DNA of 64,000 bases. Origin: Albibacterium profundi (lineage in GTDB: Bacteria; Bacteroidota; Bacteroidia; Sphingobacteriales; Sphingobacteriaceae). Location: the NCBI RefSeq assembly GCF_042159835.1, contig NZ_JBBVGT010000002.1, positions 1,798,001 through 1,862,000 on the forward strand, read 5' to 3'. Below, piece by piece: positions 27,094 to 35,757 of the stretch. The first letter of the stretch is position 1. Every line of letters starts with the position of its first letter. The translations under genes and the position numbers were made by a program. The notes below the pieces were generated by a model that was not told the DNA's origin, did no database searches, and saw nothing but the letters and a program-made list of their open reading frames with translations.

Positions 27094-27477
27094 ATGAACA
27101 AACGAATTATACTTACGGGTGCACTTTTTGGATTAATTGCTGTAATCTTAGGTGCATTTGGCGCTCATGGACTGGAAAATAAAGTGAGTGAAGGCAGTTT
27201 GGACAATTGGAAGACTGCCGTTAGTTATCAGTTCTATCATACATTCGCTATCTTGTACCTCGCTACCTTTTCGAGAGCAAAAAACGGACTCATTAACTTC
27301 TCGTACTGGACATTTACTGTTGGTATCCTTTTGTTTTCAGGCTCGCTTTATTTGTTGTCTACACGAGAGATTACGGGTTTAACAGCATCATTTCTTGGTC
27401 CAATCACGCCGATTGGTGGCTTATTGTTTATATTGGGTTGGATAAGCTTGTTTGTTGCAACAATAAGACATAAGTAA
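27094..27477 (+). CDS. DUF423 small membrane protein (YgdD-like)
   Basis: A 127-residue protein with four hydrophobic segments. The family signature GALFGLIAVILGAFGAHGL (about residues 9-27) and the block YQFYHTFAILYLA are clear. DUF423 proteins are inner-membrane proteins of unknown function. The stop TAA is directly followed by the TTG start of priA, so translation is likely coupled. Confidence 0.88.
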   Translation: MNKRIILTGALFGLIAVILGAFGAHGLENKVSEGSLDNWKTAVSYQFYHTFAILYLATFSRAKNGLINFSYWTFTVGILLFSGSLYLLSTREITGLTASFLGPITPIGGLLFILGWISLFVATIRHK

Positions 27478-29928
27478 TTGAAAACTTATTTCGTAGATGT
27501 CATACTTCCATTAGCTATTGCCGGTACCTACACATATAGAGTTCCGGGTGAGATGAATGAAGTGCTCGCTGTAGGGAAGCGTGTAGTGGTGCAGTTCGGC
27601 AAAACACGAGTTTATTCTGCTGTCATTTCCAAAATTCATCAGACACCGCCGGATCGTTATCAAGCTAAATATCTTTTGGATATCTTGGATGAGCATCCGG
27701 TTGTTACCTCTGAACAACTGTCTTTATGGGATTGGATAGCGTCTTATTATCTCTGTCAACTAGGAGAGGTGATGCAGGCGGCTCTGCCATCGGTTCTCAA
27801 GTTGGCCAGTGAAACTAAGATCATAGCTGAAGAAGGTGAAGGTAAAGATCGGTCGCAATTGGATGATCGGGAGTTTCTTGTTATGGAGGCACTCGACCTG
27901 GTTCCCGAATTACGTGTAAACGACATCATTAAGATATTAGGCCAAAAGACTATTTTGCCAGTATTGAAAACACTTTTGGACAAGGGGTTTATTCGGATAT
28001 CAGAAGAGGTTGTAGAGCGTTATAAACCCAAAAAGAAAACCTTTGTTATCCTAAATCCGATTTTTGATGAACCAGCGGCAAAGAAAGAACTTTTAGATAG
28101 TTTGGAGCGTGCATATAAGCAATCGGATGCCGTTCTAAGTTATCTACAAATGGCTCGGACGCAAGAGAAAATATCGAAAGCTGAACTATTGGAGCAGTCG
28201 GCTTGCGGATCGTCAGCATTCGCTGCTCTTGTCAAAAAGGAAGTATTTATACTAGAAGAAAAAGTCGTGAGCCGACTTGCCTCTCCAACCGAGACCTTTC
28301 TCGTTGATGTAACTTTAAGCGGTATTCAACAAAACGCATGTGATGATATCAAAGTGGGTTTCAAGAAGAAGGGCATCAGTCTATTGCACGGTGTTACTGC
28401 CTCAGGTAAGACAGAGATCTATATTAAGTTAATCCAAGAGGCACTTGATCGTGGGGAGACGGCTTTATATTTATTGCCAGAAATAGCCCTCACAACGCAA
28501 ATTGTTGAGCGACTTCGTCTGCATTTTGGTTCGGCTATCGGAGCTTATCATTCACGATTAAATGAAAATGAACGTGCAGAAATTTGGAAAAAGGTTTTGC
28601 ATGGTGAAATAAAAGTCGTCCTCGGCGCACGCTCATCGGTGTTTTTGCCCTTCCGGAACCTAGGTTTGGTGGTGGTGGACGAGGAGCATGAAGTGTCGTA
28701 TAAGCAGTTTGATCCTTCGCCACGATATCAGGCACGAGATACGGCTATCTATCTGGGAGCTTTGCATCGGTCTAATGTTCTATTAGGATCGGCAACTCCG
28801 TCCTTAGAAAGTTACTACAATGCCAAGGCGGGAAAATATGCGTTGATTAAATTAGATCAGCGTTACGGAAACGCTAATTTGCCAGATATTGAGATTGTGA
28901 ACCTTAAAGCCGCTCAGGCGTCTTCGAGTGTGAGCCCTTATTTCACGTCTACGTTAATCAAGGGGATTGAACAAGCATTGAAGAAAAAGGAACAGGTTAT
29001 CTTGTTTCAAAACCGTCGTGGGCATACGCCGATGTTGCTTTGTGCTACCTGCGGTTACTCTCCTAGGTGTATTCATTGTGATGTAAGTCTTACCTATCAT
29101 AAAAGCAGTGGCCGGCTTCACTGTCATTATTGCGGATTTAAAGAGAGTTTGATCGAGGTATGTCCAGCTTGTGGGTCCACGCATATAGAGAGCAAAGGGT
29201 TTGGTACGCAGCGAATTGAAGAAGAATTGTCGATGTTATTGCCCGAGGCGCGGATTGGTCGCTTAGATTTAGATTCTACCCGGACTAAGAACAGTTTTGA
29301 AAAGATCTTGGATGATTTTGATGAGCAACGATTTGATGTGCTTATAGGTACACAAATGGTGACTAAAGGTCTCGACTTTGGCAAGGTCAGTTTGATCGGC
29401 ATTGTCAATGCGGATAGCTTAATTAACTATCCTGATTTTCGTGCCTTCGAAAGAAGCTTTTCGATGTTAGCTCAAGTAGGAGGTAGAGCCGGACGACGGG
29501 ATGTGCAAGGAAAAGTAATTATTCAAGCATATGCGACTACACACCGAATTTTAGAACAGGTTGTCAGCCATGACTACGAAGCAATGTTTCAGACAGAAAT
29601 TGTAGAACGAAAGAAGTTCTTGTATCCTCCATTCTTTCGGTTGATACGCATTGATGTTAAGCATAAGGATCCACATTTGGCGGCCGACTGTGCGCAACGT
29701 TTTGCGCGCGAATTAAGGGTTCATTTTGGAGAACAGGTATTAGGTCCTGAGCCACCCTTGGTGGGACGAATTAGGAACTACTACATTCAAAGTATTCTGT
29801 TGAAATTTAGTCGTGCCAGCGTAAGTATTACAAAGGTCAAAGAAGTCCTGAAGCAGAATATTGTACGCTATCATTTGGATAAATTGAACAAGGGTTCTCG
29901 GTTAACAGTCGATGTCGACCCTTATTAG
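27478..29928 (+). CDS. priA: Primosomal replication protein N' (PriA helicase)
   Basis: An 816-residue helicase that restarts stalled replication forks. It starts with a TTG directly after the DUF423 stop; the N-terminal homology VDVILPLAIAGTYTYRVP begins at once, and no in-frame ATG lies between the upstream stop and this homology. The helicase core shows Walker A GVTASGKTEIY, DEEH as VVVDEEHEVSYKQ, and a GSATPSLESYY motif. The zinc-binding region has CATCGYSPRCIHCDVSL...CHYCGF...CPACGS. It probably forms an operon with DUF423. Confidence 0.95.
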   Translation: MKTYFVDVILPLAIAGTYTYRVPGEMNEVLAVGKRVVVQFGKTRVYSAVISKIHQTPPDRYQAKYLLDILDEHPVVTSEQLSLWDWIASYYLCQLGEVMQAALPSVLKLASETKIIAEEGEGKDRSQLDDREFLVMEALDLVPELRVNDIIKILGQKTILPVLKTLLDKGFIRISEEVVERYKPKKKTFVILNPIFDEPAAKKELLDSLERAYKQSDAVLSYLQMARTQEKISKAELLEQSACGSSAFAALVKKEVFILEEKVVSRLASPTETFLVDVTLSGIQQNACDDIKVGFKKKGISLLHGVTASGKTEIYIKLIQEALDRGETALYLLPEIALTTQIVERLRLHFGSAIGAYHSRLNENERAEIWKKVLHGEIKVVLGARSSVFLPFRNLGLVVVDEEHEVSYKQFDPSPRYQARDTAIYLGALHRSNVLLGSATPSLESYYNAKAGKYALIKLDQRYGNANLPDIEIVNLKAAQASSSVSPYFTSTLIKGIEQALKKKEQVILFQNRRGHTPMLLCATCGYSPRCIHCDVSLTYHKSSGRLHCHYCGFKESLIEVCPACGSTHIESKGFGTQRIEEELSMLLPEARIGRLDLDSTRTKNSFEKILDDFDEQRFDVLIGTQMVTKGLDFGKVSLIGIVNADSLINYPDFRAFERSFSMLAQVGGRAGRRDVQGKVIIQAYATTHRILEQVVSHDYEAMFQTEIVERKKFLYPPFFRLIRIDVKHKDPHLAADCAQRFARELRVHFGEQVLGPEPPLVGRIRNYYIQSILLKFSRASVSITKVKEVLKQNIVRYHLDKLNKGSRLTVDVDPY

Positions 29929-29994
29929 GGCTTTATTATCAATGTAATGCATTTTATTTAATAGATAAGCCTTTTTTTGAGTATTTTTGGAGGT

Positions 29995-30651
29995 ATGGCG
30001 TACAAGTTTATTGATAATTACCGTGAAAAGGGAGCTAGGAAGCGGCTCGTTAAACTACTCGAAAAGCGGGGAATTGAAGATAAAAATGTGCTTAAAGCAA
30101 TTGCAAAAGTTCCTAGGCATTATTTTTTCGATGAGACATTCTGGGGGAAAGCCTATGAGGATATAGCCTTTCCAATAGGGGACGGCCAAACGATATCACA
30201 GCCTTATACGGTTGCTTACCAAACGGAGCTTTTGCATATCGAGCAGGGAAACAAGGTTCTGGAAATCGGTACGGGATCGGGCTATCAAACCTGTATTTTG
30301 ATGGAATTGGGCGCCGAGGTTTACACCATAGAGAGACAGAGAAGCTTATATGAACGGACCATCCAGGTCCTGCCTTATATGGGTTATCGTCCACATTTCT
30401 TTTATGGTGACGGCTCAAAAGGTATAGAGGAACATGCGCCGTACGATAGAATACTCGTTACAGCTGGAGCACCCATGGTTCCTGAAATTATGCTAAAGCA
30501 GTTGAAAATCGGAGGAATCTTAGTGATCCCCGTAGGGAGTGAGAAAGAACAGAAAATGATGACAATCCTTCGTGTCGCTGAAGACGATTATGAACGAATC
30601 GAACTCGATACATTTCGTTTCGTTCCCCTGCTAGGCGATGAAGCTTGGTAG
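29995..30651 (+). CDS. pcm: Protein-L-isoaspartate O-methyltransferase
   Basis: ATG 29995 gives 218 residues; a TTG start at 29977 would add six residues not expected in the family. It uses SAM to repair isoaspartyl residues in aged proteins. The SAM-binding motif is VLEIGTGSGYQTCIL, with the post-I acid in VYTIERQ, and PIGDGQTISQPYTVAY is the family's substrate-binding loop. A GGAGGT string abuts the ATG directly, too close for an ordinary Shine-Dalgarno site. It is convergent with panB (6-nt gap). Confidence 0.92.
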   Translation: MAYKFIDNYREKGARKRLVKLLEKRGIEDKNVLKAIAKVPRHYFFDETFWGKAYEDIAFPIGDGQTISQPYTVAYQTELLHIEQGNKVLEIGTGSGYQTCILMELGAEVYTIERQRSLYERTIQVLPYMGYRPHFFYGDGSKGIEEHAPYDRILVTAGAPMVPEIMLKQLKIGGILVIPVGSEKEQKMMTILRVAEDDYERIELDTFRFVPLLGDEAW

Positions 30652-30656
30652 CTCTT

Positions 30657-31472
30657 TTAGTACTGCTCCTCTTCGCTCGGAAAGCTACTGTTTTTCACAT
30701 CCATAATATACTGGCGTACCGCATTCGTGATTTCATTATGAAGGTTTAGGTACTGACGTAAAAACTTGGGCTTGAAGTTTTCAGTCAACCCCAACATGTC
30801 ATTGACAACTAACACTTGACCGTCACAATATGCACCCGCACCTATACCTATCGTTGGTATCCTTGCATGGTTGGTGAGCTCTTGGGCTACTTTTGCAGGA
30901 ATTTTTTCAAGAACAACAGCGAAACATCCGGCTTCGATCAATGCTGCAAAATTTTGATGAAGGACATGAGCTTCACCATCATTACTGGCGCGCAAACCGA
31001 AGTTGCCAAACTGATTGATGGATTGTGGCGTTAGACCTAAATGGCCAACTACCGGAATGCCGGCTTGCGTTATTTTTTCGACTGCGTCTTTAATTTCCAC
31101 CCCACCTTCAACTTTTATACCTTGCGCACCTGTTTCTTTCATCACACGTATAGCAGATTCTAATGCTTTATTAGGATCCCCCTGATAGGTGCCGAAGGGT
31201 AGGTCGACAATCACCATAGCTCGTTTTACGGCCCTAACAACCGCAGAGGCATGGTAAATCATTTGATCGAGCGTAATGGGAAGCGTAGTGTCATAGCCAG
31301 CAAAAACATTTGCGGCAGAGTCGCCCACCAAAATCATTTCAATGCCTGCTTGATCTAAGATACGCGCAGTTGAATAGTCATAACCCGTTAGCATGGTTAT
31401 TTTTTCGCCTGATTGCTTCATCTCTGCGATGACAGCTGTTGTAATGCGTTTCGCTTCGTTGTGTACTGACAT
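30657..31472 (-). CDS. panB: 3-methyl-2-oxobutanoate hydroxymethyltransferase
   Basis: A 271-residue enzyme of pantothenate synthesis that transfers the hydroxymethyl group from methylene-THF to ketoisovalerate to give ketopantoate. The family Mg-binding signatures are visible: TGYDYSTARILDQAGIEMILVGDS, VKVEGG and the GLTPQSIN block. Length is normal. The ATG at 31472 lies only five nt from a minus-strand TACATTTG box (31484-31477), so the mRNA may be leaderless. It is divergent from a DtxR-type regulator; the overlap of the two promoters may link their expression. Confidence 0.94.
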   Translation of the reverse strand: MSVHNEAKRITTAVIAEMKQSGEKITMLTGYDYSTARILDQAGIEMILVGDSAANVFAGYDTTLPITLDQMIYHASAVVRAVKRAMVIVDLPFGTYQGDPNKALESAIRVMKETGAQGIKVEGGVEIKDAVEKITQAGIPVVGHLGLTPQSINQFGNFGLRASNDGEAHVLHQNFAALIEAGCFAVVLEKIPAKVAQELTNHARIPTIGIGAGAYCDGQVLVVNDMLGLTENFKPKFLRQYLNLHNEITNAVRQYIMDVKNSSFPSEEEQY

Positions 31473-31476
31473 ATCA

Positions 31477-31484
31477 CAAATGTA
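31477..31484 (-). promoter_or_regulatory. -7 box for panB (near-leaderless)
   Basis: TACATTTG on the minus strand matches TAnnTTTG; its last base is only five nt before the panB ATG (31472). No clear -33 box was found. Confidence 0.55.
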
Positions 31485-31504
31485 AATAAATCATTTCGTT
31501 TTTT

Positions 31505-31512
31505 TACCTTTG
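31505..31512 (+). promoter_or_regulatory. -7 box for DtxR-type gene (near-leaderless)
   Basis: TACCTTTG matches TAnnTTTG and ends five nt before the ATG at 31518. No clear -33 box was found. Confidence 0.55.
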
Positions 31513-31517
31513 CTTGC

Positions 31518-32174
31518 ATGTTAACAATAACGGAAGAGAATTACCTGAAGGCCCTGTTGCATCTTTCATCTAATGACGAGGAGCATACGGGGGTTGGTAT
31601 TAATCAGCTTGCTCATCGCTTGAGTGTTCGCCCTGCTACTGTTAACAATATGGTGAAGAAGTTGAGAGACAAAGACTTGGTAGAATATGAACGCTACGGC
31701 AAGATTAATCTTACCCAACAAGGTAAAGATTTAGCTGTTCAGATCATCAGAAAGCACCGTCTCTGGGAAACTTTTCTTTTCACGAAGCTTGATTTTTCAT
31801 GGGATGAAGTGCACGAGGTTGCTGAGCAGCTTGAGCACATTCAATCAGAAAAGCTAATTGAAAAATTAGACAAGTTTTTAAACTATCCGCGTTTCGATCC
31901 TCATGGCGACGAGATTCCATCCAAGAACGGCCTCTATCAGATAAAAGCTAAAAGAACACTGGCCGACTGCCTGCCAGGTACACTATGTGAAGTTATTTCT
32001 GTAAAAGATAATGATACGGACTTTTTGCAGCATGTAGACTCTCTTGGCATTGGTATTAATAGCAAAGTCGAAATATTAAGTCGTTTTTCATTTGATGGTA
32101 CACTTTCACTGAAGGTGAACGATGAGAACGTAAATGTATCAAAGAAAGTAGCGGAAAATATTTACATTAGTTAA
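31518..32174 (+). CDS. DtxR/MntR-family metal-dependent transcriptional regulator
   Basis: A 218-residue protein with an N-terminal winged-helix domain (ITEENYLKALLHL to about residue 65, recognition region VRPATVNNMVKKLRDKDLVEYER), a dimerisation/metal domain containing HEVAEQLEHIQSEKL and RFDPHGDEIP, and a C-terminal FeoA/SH3-like domain (about residues 145-218). Such proteins repress metal uptake when Fe2+ or Mn2+ is bound. The target genes are not in the window. The start is next to a -7 box, so the mRNA is probably leaderless. It is followed two nt later by smpB, suggesting a common transcript. Confidence 0.88.
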   Translation: MLTITEENYLKALLHLSSNDEEHTGVGINQLAHRLSVRPATVNNMVKKLRDKDLVEYERYGKINLTQQGKDLAVQIIRKHRLWETFLFTKLDFSWDEVHEVAEQLEHIQSEKLIEKLDKFLNYPRFDPHGDEIPSKNGLYQIKAKRTLADCLPGTLCEVISVKDNDTDFLQHVDSLGIGINSKVEILSRFSFDGTLSLKVNDENVNVSKKVAENIYIS

Positions 32175-32176
32175 AT

Positions 32177-32632
32177 ATGAAATTGGCGTCAGAGATTAAT
32201 ATAAAAAATAAAAAGGCAACTTTTGAATATCATATCCTAGATCGTTATATAGCAGGGATATCACTGTTGGGTACCGAGATCAAGTCGATTCGCGCAGGAA
32301 AGGTAAATATTAACGATTCATTCTGCTCTTTTTTGCACGATGGCCTCTATATACGGAATATGCATATTTCCGAATATTCGCATGGTTCTTTTTACAATCA
32401 TGAAGCTAAGCGCGATCGGAAGCTTTTGTTAACCAAAAAGGAATTAAAGAAGCTTCGAGTGAAAGGTGAGGAACGGGGATACACGATTGTACCGCTGCGA
32501 ATGTTTATAAGCAACCGCGGGTTTGCAAAGGTTGAAATAGCCTTAGCACAGGGTAAGAAAGATTTTGACAAACGTGATACTATCAAAGAGCGGGAGACCA
32601 AACGGGAACTCGATCGTGCTATGAAGCGTTAG
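32177..32632 (+). CDS. smpB: SsrA-binding protein SmpB
   Basis: A 151-residue protein that delivers tmRNA to stalled ribosomes. Visible are the OB-fold start INIKNKKATFEYHILDRYIAGISL, the GTEIKSIRAGKVNI segment, and the basic tail GKKDFDKRDTIKERETKRE whose final residues act in the decoding centre. Length is normal. It starts two nt after the DtxR-type gene and its stop overlaps the obgE stop (convergent). No ssrA gene is visible here. Confidence 0.96.
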   Translation: MKLASEINIKNKKATFEYHILDRYIAGISLLGTEIKSIRAGKVNINDSFCSFLHDGLYIRNMHISEYSHGSFYNHEAKRDRKLLLTKKELKKLRVKGEERGYTIVPLRMFISNRGFAKVEIALAQGKKDFDKRDTIKERETKRELDRAMKR

Positions 32633-33633
32633 GGTTCTTGTTGAATTGCAGACCAGATAAGATCTTTTAGTTGTGTGATGTTTTTTTGAGCTACTGAAGA
32701 AATAAAGATTGACGGAACATTTTCTGGGAGACTTTCTTTCATCTCATTTTGTAGTTCCTCATCAAGTAAGTCTGACTTCGTTATCGCTAAAATACGTGGT
32801 TTATCGATTAATTCCGGATTATATTCAGTTAACTCGTTTAGCAATATTTTGTATTCTTCGGAAATGGTTCGCCCTGTGTCCGCTGGAATGGTAAATAATA
32901 GGACCGAGTTCCTTTCAATATGTCGTAAAAACCGATAACCCAAACCCTTTCCTTTGGATGCACCCTCAATAATTCCCGGAATGTCAGCCATGATAAAGGA
33001 TCTGTTATCACGATAGGAAACAATACCAAGATTCGGTACGAGCGTTGTAAATGGATAGTCGGCTATTTCCGGTTTTGCAGCTGATACAACCGAGAGGAGA
33101 GTTGACTTTCCCGCATTCGGAAAGCCCACTAAACCGACATCTGCCAAGATTTTGAGTTCAAGAATCATCCAACGTTCCTGTCCTGCCTCACCCGGTTGTG
33201 CAAATCTCGGTGTTTGTCGTACTGAGCTTTTGAAGTGCCAATTGCCCAGGCCTCCTCTGCCACCTGGGGTCAGGATCTTCGTTTCTCCATCATGGGTGAT
33301 TTCGAAAAGGATCTCGCCGGTTTCTGCGTCTTTAGCTACGGTTCCTAATGGTACCTCAAGAACTTCATCGTCTCCATCTTTGCCCGTACGAAGGGATAAT
33401 CCTCCTGGCTCGCCGTTTTTCGCAATGATATGTTTTCTGAATTTTAGATGCAAAAGAGTCCACAACTGGGCATTGCCTTTTAGGATAATATGGCCACCGC
33501 GACCTCCATCACCCCCGTCCGGTCCGCCTTTCGCAGTTTTTTTATCGCGATGTAAATGGGCAGAACCAGCTCCACCGCGACCTGAACGGCAGCATATTTT
33601 TACGTAATCGACGAAGTTGGATCCTTGAGACAT
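32629..33633 (-). CDS. obgE: Obg-family GTPase
   Basis: A 334-residue GTPase with the Gly-rich Obg domain (RSGRGGAGSAHLHRDK; GGPDGGDGGRGGHI) at residues 1-160 and a G domain with P-loop GFPNAGKST (G1), the DIPGIIEGA (G3) and the TKSD (G4) motifs. The C-terminal OCT domain of longer homologues is absent. It functions in ribosome assembly and stress response. It is divergent from nothing but shares direction with adk, 25 nt downstream of it, so adk-obgE are probably one operon. Confidence 0.95.
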   Translation of the reverse strand: MSQGSNFVDYVKICCRSGRGGAGSAHLHRDKKTAKGGPDGGDGGRGGHIILKGNAQLWTLLHLKFRKHIIAKNGEPGGLSLRTGKDGDDEVLEVPLGTVAKDAETGEILFEITHDGETKILTPGGRGGLGNWHFKSSVRQTPRFAQPGEAGQERWMILELKILADVGLVGFPNAGKSTLLSVVSAAKPEIADYPFTTLVPNLGIVSYRDNRSFIMADIPGIIEGASKGKGLGYRFLRHIERNSVLLFTIPADTGRTISEEYKILLNELTEYNPELIDKPRILAITKSDLLDEELQNEMKESLPENVPSIFISSVAQKNITQLKDLIWSAIQQEP

Positions 33634-33658
33634 AGCACCAAGAAAATTTTAATAGCTG

Positions 33659-34234
33659 TTATTTTAACTTATCAACCTCTTCGGATATCTTCTGGAAAAT
33701 ATTCTCGATAGAACCAATACCGTTGATAGTCGTTAACTTGCCTTGTTCGTTGTAATAATTCGCAACTGGGGCTGTTTTGGATTTATATTCATTGATCCGT
33801 TTGCGAATCACCTCCGGGTTAGCATCGTCCGGTCGCCCAGAATCTTTGCCTCGTAGCAATAAGCGTTTTTCCAACTCCACCTCTTCTACCTCTAGTGCAA
33901 TCATTCCAGAAATCTGAGAATCTACCGATGTCAATAAGTTGTCTAATGCTTCGGCTTGAGCAACTGTACGGGGAAAGCCGTCAAAGATAAAACCTTTTGC
34001 TTCGGGGTTGTCCGACAACTTATTTTTAATCATGCCAATGACTACTTCGTCTGGAACGAGCTTGCCATCATCCATTAGTTTCTTTGCTTCCAATCCTAAA
34101 GCTGTACCGTTAGCGATTTCATTGCGTAATAAATCGCCTGTAGACAAATGTACTAATCCGTATTTTTCGATTAGGTTTTGTGATTGGGTCCCTTTGCCGG
34201 CACCCGGAGGGCCAAATAAGACTAAGTTTAGCAT
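33659..34234 (-). CDS. adk: Adenylate kinase
   Basis: A 191-residue short-type kinase that balances ATP, ADP and AMP. The P-loop is GPPGAGKGTQ (residues 7-16), the AMP-binding block is HLSTGDLLR, and the family block GFPRTVAQAEAL and the RGKDSGRPDDANPEVIRKR segment are present. The cysteine-type zinc LID is absent. The 5' leader contains a 12-bp hairpin (34250-34281). The phage element starts just beyond, so adk's upstream promoter region may be altered by the insertion. Confidence 0.96.
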   Translation of the reverse strand: MLNLVLFGPPGAGKGTQSQNLIEKYGLVHLSTGDLLRNEIANGTALGLEAKKLMDDGKLVPDEVVIGMIKNKLSDNPEAKGFIFDGFPRTVAQAEALDNLLTSVDSQISGMIALEVEEVELEKRLLLRGKDSGRPDDANPEVIRKRINEYKSKTAPVANYYNEQGKLTTINGIGSIENIFQKISEEVDKLK

Positions 34235-34249
34235 AGCGGTTAAAAGTTA

Positions 34250-34281
34250 AAAAGCCTAATCAGTTATTAGATTAGGCTTTT
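34250..34281 (-). promoter_or_regulatory. Perfect hairpin in the adk leader (possible attenuator or terminator)
   Basis: Arms AAAAGCCTAATC (34250-34261) and GATTAGGCTTTT (34270-34281) are perfect 12-bp complements with an 8-nt loop and a T-run on the minus strand. A near-consensus -7, TACATTTC (minus, 34289-34282), lies immediately upstream. The hairpin is 16 nt before the adk ATG, so it either ends an upstream transcript or attenuates adk. Confidence 0.6.
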
Positions 34282-34419
34282 GAAATGTAAATATGTGCAC
34301 TTGAAGGGAGTATCCGATAAAATCCATGTGTTATCAGCACTATTCAGGCGTTATCAAAAATATCTTAATTAAAAAATTGCCTACTCAATAAATATCACCT
34401 ATTGTCATGAGTTGTAATA

Positions 34420-34441
34420 ATTCCGCACAAATTCCGCACAA
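34420..34441 (+). repeat. Tandem 11-bp repeats beside the integrase promoter
   Basis: The unit ATTCCGCACAA is present twice in exact tandem (34420-34430, 34431-34441), about one helical turn apart, immediately upstream of the integrase -7 box. It could be an arm-type integrase site, an excisionase site or an operator. Confidence 0.7.
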
Positions 34442-34447
34442 TTGATT

Positions 34448-34455
34448 TATATTTG
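34448..34455 (+). promoter_or_regulatory. -7 box of integrase gene (near-leaderless)
   Basis: TATATTTG at 34448-34455 fits the -7 consensus. The next ATG is at 34462, six nt away. An alternative TTG at 34453 lies within the box, so the start was set at 34462. Confidence 0.6.
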
Positions 34456-34461
34456 GTGCCT

Positions 34462-35757
34462 ATGCCAAATCTAAGATATTCGGTACGGTTCAATTTACAG
34501 CAGAACAAACTAAAGAACAAGAAAACAAGTTTACGGTGTATTGTACGATTCAATAACGAACGTGTTGTTTTCGGCACAAATATACAAATCGAACCGAGAT
34601 TTTTTAATACTAAATCTCAATCCGTTCGCAATTCAGCGATATTCAACGGAAAAGAAGTCACCAAGGAAATAAACAAAGTCGCTGATTATGTTGATGGTCT
34701 GTTTGAAGGGTATGAAAGTTATCCCGATACAAATGAAGTGGAAAGGCTCTGTAAATCTTTTATTGGCACCAAAGATGATGAACCTAAAGAAGTCCGAGAT
34801 CCTTCAAAAACCCACTTGGTAGCATTTTTTGAAGATACAGTCAAGAAAATGAAATCGGGGGCAAAGCGGATACCCAAAGGAAAACGACGGGGGCAAAAGT
34901 ACAAAGATAGCTCGATCAAGAACTATGAAACTGTTTTGGTGCTTTTTAAAAAGTATGCAGCATACTCAAAAGTAGAAGACTTTCCTTTTGAAGACGTTAA
35001 CGAAAAGTTTTATGATAGTTTTCAGGCTTATTTTTACGATGTACTAAGGTATTCGGCCGGCTATTTTGCCACTGTCATAAAGAACCTTAAAAGCGTGATG
35101 GGTGATTCTCTTAAGGGTAAATTGCACACGAACGATACGTTCAAAAGCGATCACTTTGTTAAGCCTGACTATGAATCCGACACGATTTATTTGAACGTTG
35201 ACCAGTTGGATAAAATAAACAATAGCGATCTTGATTTGCCACATTTAATACACGCACGTGATGTTTTTCTCGTTGGGTGCTGGACCGGTCTTAGATTCTC
35301 TGATTTTTCGACTTTGACACTGGAAGATATCGAAGATGGGTTCATACGGATCATGTCCGAAAAGATGGAAGAACGTGTGACGATTCCACTTCACCCAGTA
35401 CTGAAGGCAGTGATAGAACGAAACGGCGGTGATTTTCCGCCGCCTATAAGCAATCAAAAATTGAACGAAAACATTAAGATTGTAGCACGTTTATCAGGAT
35501 TGAGCAAGAAACATATTGTTAAGAAGAATAAAGGTGGTGAAGATATATACGAAGAAGTCAATTTTTGCAGCTTGGTAACAACGCACACGGCACGCCGGTC
35601 TTTTGCAACCAATATGTTTAAGCTAGGCATACCAACTTTGATCATAATGGCTATTACTGGACATACCACTGAAAAATCGTTTCTGAAATATATCCGTGTC
35701 AACAATGAAGAGAAAGCACAGATTATGCGTGAGATGTGGAAGAAGCTTGGTTGGTAG
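34462..35757 (+). CDS. Tyrosine recombinase (phage integrase)
   Basis: A 431-residue integrase. The N-terminal half contains an arm-binding/SAM-like domain (about residues 100-220), and the catalytic domain has Arg278 (CWTGLRFSDF), H-x-x-R as His375-Arg378 (HTARRS), His401 (GHTTEK) and nucleophile Tyr410 (FLKYIRV). This is the Bacteroidota phage/ICE-type layout. It cuts and joins att sites to insert or excise the element. The 11-bp tandem repeats directly upstream are likely to be part of the att/regulatory region. The last 35 nt overlap the leftward HTH gene. Confidence 0.92.
   Translation: MPNLRYSVRFNLQQNKLKNKKTSLRCIVRFNNERVVFGTNIQIEPRFFNTKSQSVRNSAIFNGKEVTKEINKVADYVDGLFEGYESYPDTNEVERLCKSFIGTKDDEPKEVRDPSKTHLVAFFEDTVKKMKSGAKRIPKGKRRGQKYKDSSIKNYETVLVLFKKYAAYSKVEDFPFEDVNEKFYDSFQAYFYDVLRYSAGYFATVIKNLKSVMGDSLKGKLHTNDTFKSDHFVKPDYESDTIYLNVDQLDKINNSDLDLPHLIHARDVFLVGCWTGLRFSDFSTLTLEDIEDGFIRIMSEKMEERVTIPLHPVLKAVIERNGGDFPPPISNQKLNENIKIVARLSGLSKKHIVKKNKGGEDIYEEVNFCSLVTTHTARRSFATNMFKLGIPTLIIMAITGHTTEKSFLKYIRVNNEEKAQIMREMWKKLGW

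Noticed and set aside
33152..33607. Long antisense frame in obgE (151 aa)
   Set aside because: Pro/Ser-rich shadow of the Gly-rich Obg domain; the minus strand encodes an unambiguous Obg GTPase.
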